A stretch of DNA of 64,000 nucleotides. It comes from Candidatus Binatus soli (GTDB lineage: Bacteria; Desulfobacterota; Binatia; Binatales; Binataceae). The notes under the pieces are model-generated. The model ran no database searches. It was not told where the DNA came from and worked only from the letters and a program-made list of their open reading frames with translations. Shown here piece after piece: positions 59,765 to 64,000 of the stretch (position 1 is the stretch's first letter; the number at the start of each line of letters is the position of its first letter). Both the position numbers and the translations under genes were made by a program. The stretch covers positions 75,572-139,571 of the forward strand of contig DLMJ01000037.1 in the NCBI GenBank assembly GCA_002479255.1, given 5' to 3'.

Positions 59765-60867
59765 GACTGCGCCTTCGCGATCACCGCGGTGCCGTCGGCC
59801 AGGCGATCGACGTCGCTGACCGCGACCTGCTCGCCCTCCTTCAGCCCTGCGGTGATTTCGATCTGGTCGCCGACGACGCTGCCGGTGGTCACCTCGCGCG
59901 CGCGAACGACTCCCCCATCGACGATGAATACGCGCGCGACGCCCGCGTAGCGCAGCACCGCCAGGCTGGGCACGAACAGCGCGCGATCGCGGCCGAGATC
60001 CATGGTCACGTGGGCGAAGAATCCCGGCTTCAGCGCGCCGTCGGGGTTGGCGACTTCGGCCTCGATCAACAGCGTGCGGCTGCTTTCATCGAGCGCCGGC
60101 GCGATGCGCGTGATTTTTCCCGGGTACCACGCACCGGGCTTGGCGTCGATCGTAAGCTTCACCGGCATCCCGACTCGCGCCAGCGGCACGAACCGCTCCG
60201 GCATCGGGCAGCGCAGCTTGATCGGGTCGGTCGCTATCAGTTCGTAAATCTCTTTGCCGGGTGAGACGTACTCGCCGAGCGAGACCATCCGCTTTTGCAC
60301 GGAGCCGCTGAACGGCGCCTTGATCTCGGTGTCGCCGAGTTTCTTGCGCGCCATCGCGAGCGCCTTTTCCGCCCATTCCGTGTCAGCCTGATCGACGCGC
60401 ATCTGCGACGCCATTAGATCGAACTGCTCGGGCGAGATGGTCGCCTCTCGCCTAAGCGCCTGCGCGCGATTGTAGCGCGCGGTCGAGTTGGCAAGCTTGG
60501 CGCGCTCCTGGTCGAGCGAAGCCTGCTCGGTCTCAACCCGCAGTTCATATTCGCGCGGGTTGATTTTCATCATCACCTGGCCGGCGCTAACCTTGTCCCC
60601 GAAGTCCGCGGCTACCTGGACGACCGCGCCCTCGACTTCCGACGACATCACCGCGTGCTCGCGCGGGAAAAGCGCGCCCTGCACCTCGGCCGTGCGATCG
60701 AGACTCTGCTGATGCGCCGTGGCGACCGCGATCGAAATTGGCGCCGGCCCCGTCTTATCCTTTTCGACCTCGGCCGCAGCCGGTTGATGGCATCCGCAAA
60801 GCGCCAACGCGCCCAGCGCGGCCGCCAGCCCGGCGAAAGCCGGAACCCTGAGAGACTTCAGTCGCAT
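59761..60867 (-). CDS. RND efflux periplasmic adaptor subunit
   Basis: A 368-aa lipoprotein (GALALCGCHQ) with the membrane-fusion layout: barrel-sandwich start (AEVQGALFPREHAVMSSEVEGAVVQVAADFGDKVSAGQVMMKINP), helical hairpin (residues 110-175), closing half KAPFSGSVQKRMVSLGEYVSPG, and beta-barrel/membrane-proximal parts (LKPGFFAHVTMDL, EITAGLKEGEQVAVSDV). It links the RND pump to an outer-membrane channel. Its start overlaps the TetR stop by 10 bp: a three-gene operon. Confidence 0.92.
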   Translation of the reverse strand: MRLKSLRVPAFAGLAAALGALALCGCHQPAAAEVEKDKTGPAPISIAVATAHQQSLDRTAEVQGALFPREHAVMSSEVEGAVVQVAADFGDKVSAGQVMMKINPREYELRVETEQASLDQERAKLANSTARYNRAQALRREATISPEQFDLMASQMRVDQADTEWAEKALAMARKKLGDTEIKAPFSGSVQKRMVSLGEYVSPGKEIYELIATDPIKLRCPMPERFVPLARVGMPVKLTIDAKPGAWYPGKITRIAPALDESSRTLLIEAEVANPDGALKPGFFAHVTMDLGRDRALFVPSLAVLRYAGVARVFIVDGGVVRAREVTTGSVVGDQIEITAGLKEGEQVAVSDVDRLADGTAVIAKAQS

Positions 60868-61469
60868 GGAATCGCCGCAATCCCTTTTAGAAAAAGTTCC
60901 ACGACCGCTTCGGCATCCGATTCGAGCGGACTCGACGCCAGCTTGAGCAGCCGCCGCCGCAGCGATCCGGTCAGCATCTCGCCGAGCATGAACGCCGCGA
61001 ATTGCGGATCGATGGGCCGAATGGCGCCGTGGTCGATCGCGTCCTGCAGCACCGACGCGACGAAATCGAGATGGCCGGCATAGACTCGCAATTCTCGCTG
61101 GCCGGTCTCGGATTCGAGCTCGATATCCAGCGAATTGCCGATGATAAATGTCTTCAAAAAATCCTGGTTCGAGGCCAGAATTCGGAACTGGGCCAGGATG
61201 AGTCTGCGGATTCGTTCCAGCGGCGGCATCGACGGATCGTCCGAAGCAAGAACCTCCGCCGTCATTTCGCGCAGACCCTCGATCACCGCGGTATGGACCA
61301 GCTCGTCTTTGGTATCAAAGTAGAGGTAGATGGTGCCCTTGGCGACCTTCGCTTCCTCGGCGACGCGATCGACGGTCGTGCCCTGCATACCGTATCGAGC
61401 CATCACGCGGCGTGCGGCTTCAAGGATCTCCCGCACCCGGAATTCCTTGATTACTTCTTCCTTTGTCAT
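60858..61469 (-). CDS. TetR-family repressor of the efflux operon
   Basis: A 203-aa regulator with a TetR helix-turn-helix at residues 12-58 (REILEAARRVMARYGMQGTTVDRVAEEAKVAKGTIYLYFDTKDELV) and a helical ligand-binding C-terminus. First gene of the leftward efflux operon, so autoregulation through the sites just upstream is likely. Inducer unknown. Confidence 0.92.
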   Translation of the reverse strand: MTKEEVIKEFRVREILEAARRVMARYGMQGTTVDRVAEEAKVAKGTIYLYFDTKDELVHTAVIEGLREMTAEVLASDDPSMPPLERIRRLILAQFRILASNQDFLKTFIIGNSLDIELESETGQRELRVYAGHLDFVASVLQDAIDHGAIRPIDPQFAAFMLGEMLTGSLRRRLLKLASSPLESDAEAVVELFLKGIAAIPCD

Positions 61470-61483
61470 GAGAAAACTGGACA

Positions 61484-61510
61484 GTCAGTCAAATGAACGT
61501 ATGGTCAGTC
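61484..61510. promoter_or_regulatory. Candidate TetR operator
   Basis: GTCAGTC occurs at 61484-61490 and 61504-61510, 20 bp apart, 15 bp upstream of the TetR start codon. Position and two-turn spacing fit an operator of this operon. Confidence 0.45.
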
Positions 61511-62091
61511 TAGGCAAATCGTCAAAGTTGACGCAAGGGGGAGTATCGAGCAGGGAAATGCAAACCGGCGCTGCTGGAAGGCCGCTGCGCGTCAGCTCAG
61601 ACGGGCGAGTCCTCGCCTCTGGCGCGAGTGAGGGACATCCGTGCGGCGCCCGCGCGCTCGAGGTTCTCTTAATACTGGCCAGCCGTGCCAACGGCCAGGG
61701 GCCGCGCGCGACAACGGAGCGCGGCGTTAACATTGGGTGCAGGGGTCACCCCTGGCCGTGGCGACGGCAGCGCAGTATTAAGAAAGGAAAACACGGCGTG
61801 CCAACGGCCAGGGGCCGCGCCCGCCAACGGCGGGCGGCCTTAATACTGGGTGCAGGGGTCACCCCTGCGGCTCACCTCTCATTCTCGATGTCCGCACTCG
61901 CCGAAGCCGATCCGCCCGCTCCCCAAATACCCTTGGCCTCACCGCTGAACTTCTTGATCGCGCTTTGTTCGTCTGTTGGAAGCGCAGGAACGGCGCAAGC
62001 ACCATTTCGGAACATTTCAGGGGAAATCAGTAATTCGCCACACACGTGCCTTTTCTGCCCGGCCTTACAAATGGCGGCGCGCTTCTCGCCG
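61511..62091. other. Non-coding region with a duplicated block
   Basis: No gene is supported over about 580 bp between the TetR and kelch genes. Its notable content is the repeat pair at 61684-61867. AGTATTAAG and CTTAATACT motifs border the copies. Confidence 0.5.
61684..61867 (+). repeat. Two 71-bp direct repeats
   Basis: 61684-61754 and 61797-61867 match except for about ten bases, both starting CGTGCCAACGGCCAGGGG and ending with the palindrome CAGGGGTCACCCCTG. They may be a small dispersed repeat family of this genome. Confidence 0.75.
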
Positions 62092-63800
62092 CTAGTACGC
62101 GGTTGCCGTATGCAGCTTCCGCGCGACGTTCATGCGGTTGCCGCCGAGCGAGGCATCGGTAGTCAGGGTGAATTTGTTCGTCACGGGATCGAAGATCTCG
62201 GCAGTATTGAGAGTATTTCCGCTTCCATCTTCGCCGCCGGTGATGAGCACCTTGCCGTTCGGAAGTATTGCGGCCGCATGATTGAATCTCGCGCTATGCA
62301 TCGAGCCGACCGCCGTGAACGAATTCGTCGAGAGATCGAACACCTCTGCAGTCGATAGCGCGTTATTGGAACTGTCAAGGCCTCCCGCAATCAAGACCGT
62401 TGTTTCCCCAAAAGCTGTGGCCGTATGCTTCTCGCGCGCGACGGTCATGTCCGTTCCGCTGAGTGCTGTCGTCAGCGTGAATTTGTTTCTCCCCACGTCG
62501 AAGATCTCTGCGCTCGCCTGAGCAACCCCAGCGACGCCTTCGCCGCCCGCCACCAGGAACTCGCCGGAGTTGGGCAGCAGCGTCGCGGTATGGAACGCAC
62601 GCGCTGCGTTCATCTGACTGCCGCCCAGCGAAACATCATCGGTCAGAGTAAAGGTGTGGGAACCGGGGTTGAACAATTCCGCAGTTTGTAGCGGGATTAG
62701 CCCGTTCGAGCCGCCTGTGATCACCGCGTTTGCTGGACACGTGTTTGAGAACGGCTCTGCCAAGAGCACGGTAGCAGCGTTTACGCGCGGCGTACTCATT
62801 GGACTTGTAGCCGTGCCACTGATCTCGGCTGTATTGAGAACGGTGCCGCTGGCATCCTGCCCGCCCGCAATCAACACGTTGGTAGAATCGTCGTTGAACG
62901 CAGTTGCCGTGTGGCCTTCGCGCGAGTCGGTCATGCTTGGGCCAGCGACAAATGTAGAGCCGGTGAAGATCTCGGTAGATTGCGCGACGCCAGTCGGATC
63001 GAAGCCACCTGTCACCAGGACATCGGCTCCTGCGCTCGTGTTGATCGCCGCTGATGCGTGGCCGTACCGAGCATCATTCATCGCACTGGTCGTGAGGCTG
63101 AATATATAAGTGACCGGGTTGAAGACTTCCGCGCTGTTCAGTGGAGTGCCATCGGAGGCTTGACCTCCCGAGATCAAAATGAGATGCGCGATATCCGGAG
63201 TCGCTGAGGGCCGTGGCGTACAGGTAGCCGTTGCGGCAGGCGTGGGGGTCACGCTTACAGTCGGGGTCGGCGGGGTAGGAGTCGGAGCGGGCGGGGTCGG
63301 AGTCAGCGTAGGGGTTGCCGTCACTGTGGCGGTCGCTGTCGCAGTTGCGGTCGGGGTCGGCTTCTTCTGCCTCGCTTTCCCCTTCAGAGTCACGGTCGCC
63401 GTGCTCTTCCCGCTGGTCGCACCGCTGGTGATCGCGATCCTCCCGTCGTAGGTCCCTTTTCCGATAGGTTTGAACTCAACGACAACCGGGAGGCTTCCTT
63501 TGGCAGCAATCGTGCTCGAACCGCCACCCAAGGTGATTTTGTAGTCGGGACGGGTGGGCACGCCAACGGTTACGTCCAACGCCAGCGTTCCGGTGTCTTT
63601 GATGTTGAAATGCTTGGTCTCGGTGGTCGCTTTGTCGAGGTTGACGCTGTAGCTCAGCTTCGTGGGCGAGATGGAAAGTTTACTTACGGGCGTCTTGGTC
63701 TGTCTAGCGACCCACCGTCATCTGACTGCGCCAACGCCGGGCGCGCAAACGCGGTCAGTAGAAACAGCAGTGCGAAAGTGAGCCTGGCGATTGATCGCAT
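62092..63800 (-). pseudogene. Secreted kelch-repeat protein, frameshifted after the signal peptide
   Basis: ATG 63800 opens a clear signal peptide (ARLTFALLFLLTAFARPALAQ) whose frame stops at about 63684. The main frame, out by one base, starts near 63700 (ARQTKTPVSKLSISPTKLSY), encodes a choice-of-anchor/ASH-like beta domain, a long Pro/Thr/Ala linker (63190-63370) and about six kelch repeats of the form VLITGG..(10)..AEVFDP. A single-base error or mutation near 63700 would join them into a protein of about 560 aa. Surface-exposed beta-propeller; binding partner unknown. Confidence 0.75.
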
Positions 63801-64000
63801 GAAGGAGTTAAGCGGAATTCCCATTTGAATCACGAGTCAGACTCGCACCAAGCCCACGTGGATTGCAAATGAGAGGTTCCCGGACTTGAGTCCAAAGGCT
63901 TTTCAAGCCGCAAACGCCGCCTTCTCGCGCGCCATCGCCCGACCTACCGATTGTCGCACCCGGACGAGGCTAACATTGCCCCCTAGGGAACCTCTGCATA

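Noticed and set aside
61741..61867. tRNA or riboswitch in the repeated block
   Set aside because: The CAGGGGTCACCCCTG palindrome pairs well, but no cloverleaf or known aptamer core can be drawn around it.

Overview
The window comes from a GC-rich Gram-negative bacterium: it has an RND efflux pump, PqiABC, FadL-type and other outer-membrane barrels, many lipoproteins and an octahaem cytochrome. The mix of a large NAD-dependent glutamate dehydrogenase, a Memo-family protein, sulfatases and a secreted kelch protein with a Pro/Thr linker would fit Binatota/Desulfobacterota-like lineages, but I cannot fix the taxon from sequence alone.

Layout. (1) 1-6.3 kb and 55.6-64 kb are ordinary chromosome: glutamate dehydrogenase (cut by the left edge), a TrmA-family RNA methyltransferase, a Rieske protein and a Memo-like protein on the left; a tRNA-Val gene, a ferritin-like protein, a half-size TSUP permease, a TetR-adaptor-RND efflux operon and a frameshifted kelch protein on the right. 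(2) 6298-55576 is an integrated genomic island of about 49 kb. The 3' 45 bp of tRNA-Val(CAC) are repeated exactly at its left end, a tyrosine recombinase gene lies beside that left copy, and near-identical 22-bp arm-type repeats lie just inside both ends.

The island is a mosaic. 6.4-10.7 kb: integrase, a coupled 45-aa protein, an HTH (excisionase-like) protein, an HTH-PrimPol replication protein and a zinc-finger protein, followed by a vestigial tRNA-Ser-type attachment site. 11.0-20.5 kb: a reduced Mu-like transposable element (repressor, Ner, MuA, MuB, small DNA-binding proteins, gp16, Mor, two or three head-type genes) with no visible portal, terminase, tail or lysis genes; it is bracketed by 27-bp direct repeats and has an array of about twelve hairpins beside the repressor side. 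20.9-52.1 kb: a 31-kb envelope and redox cargo block bounded by 71-bp direct copies of the end of a DUF4105 gene. One arm (leftward) carries a cytochrome, DUF2092, Gly-rich, DUF4410, sulfatase, PqiABC, DUF3300, DUF2950, channel, DUF4239, hydrolase and DUF4105 genes; the other (rightward) carries a DUF3313 lipoprotein, a second sulfatase, small secreted proteins and four barrels. A two-component cluster (FixJ-like regulator, histidine kinase, receiver-only protein) sits between them, and an identical 18-bp palindromic site occurs upstream of a gene in each arm. 52.1-55.3 kb: decayed phage/defence remnants, namely two ParB-methyltransferase genes both shifted at the same G-run, a P27 terminase small subunit and a DUF3883 fragment.

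How it fits together (inference): an integrative island, itself hit by a Mu-like element, carries a coordinately controlled envelope/sulfatase/cytochrome module. The least explained piece is the hairpin array at 19.9-20.36 kb.
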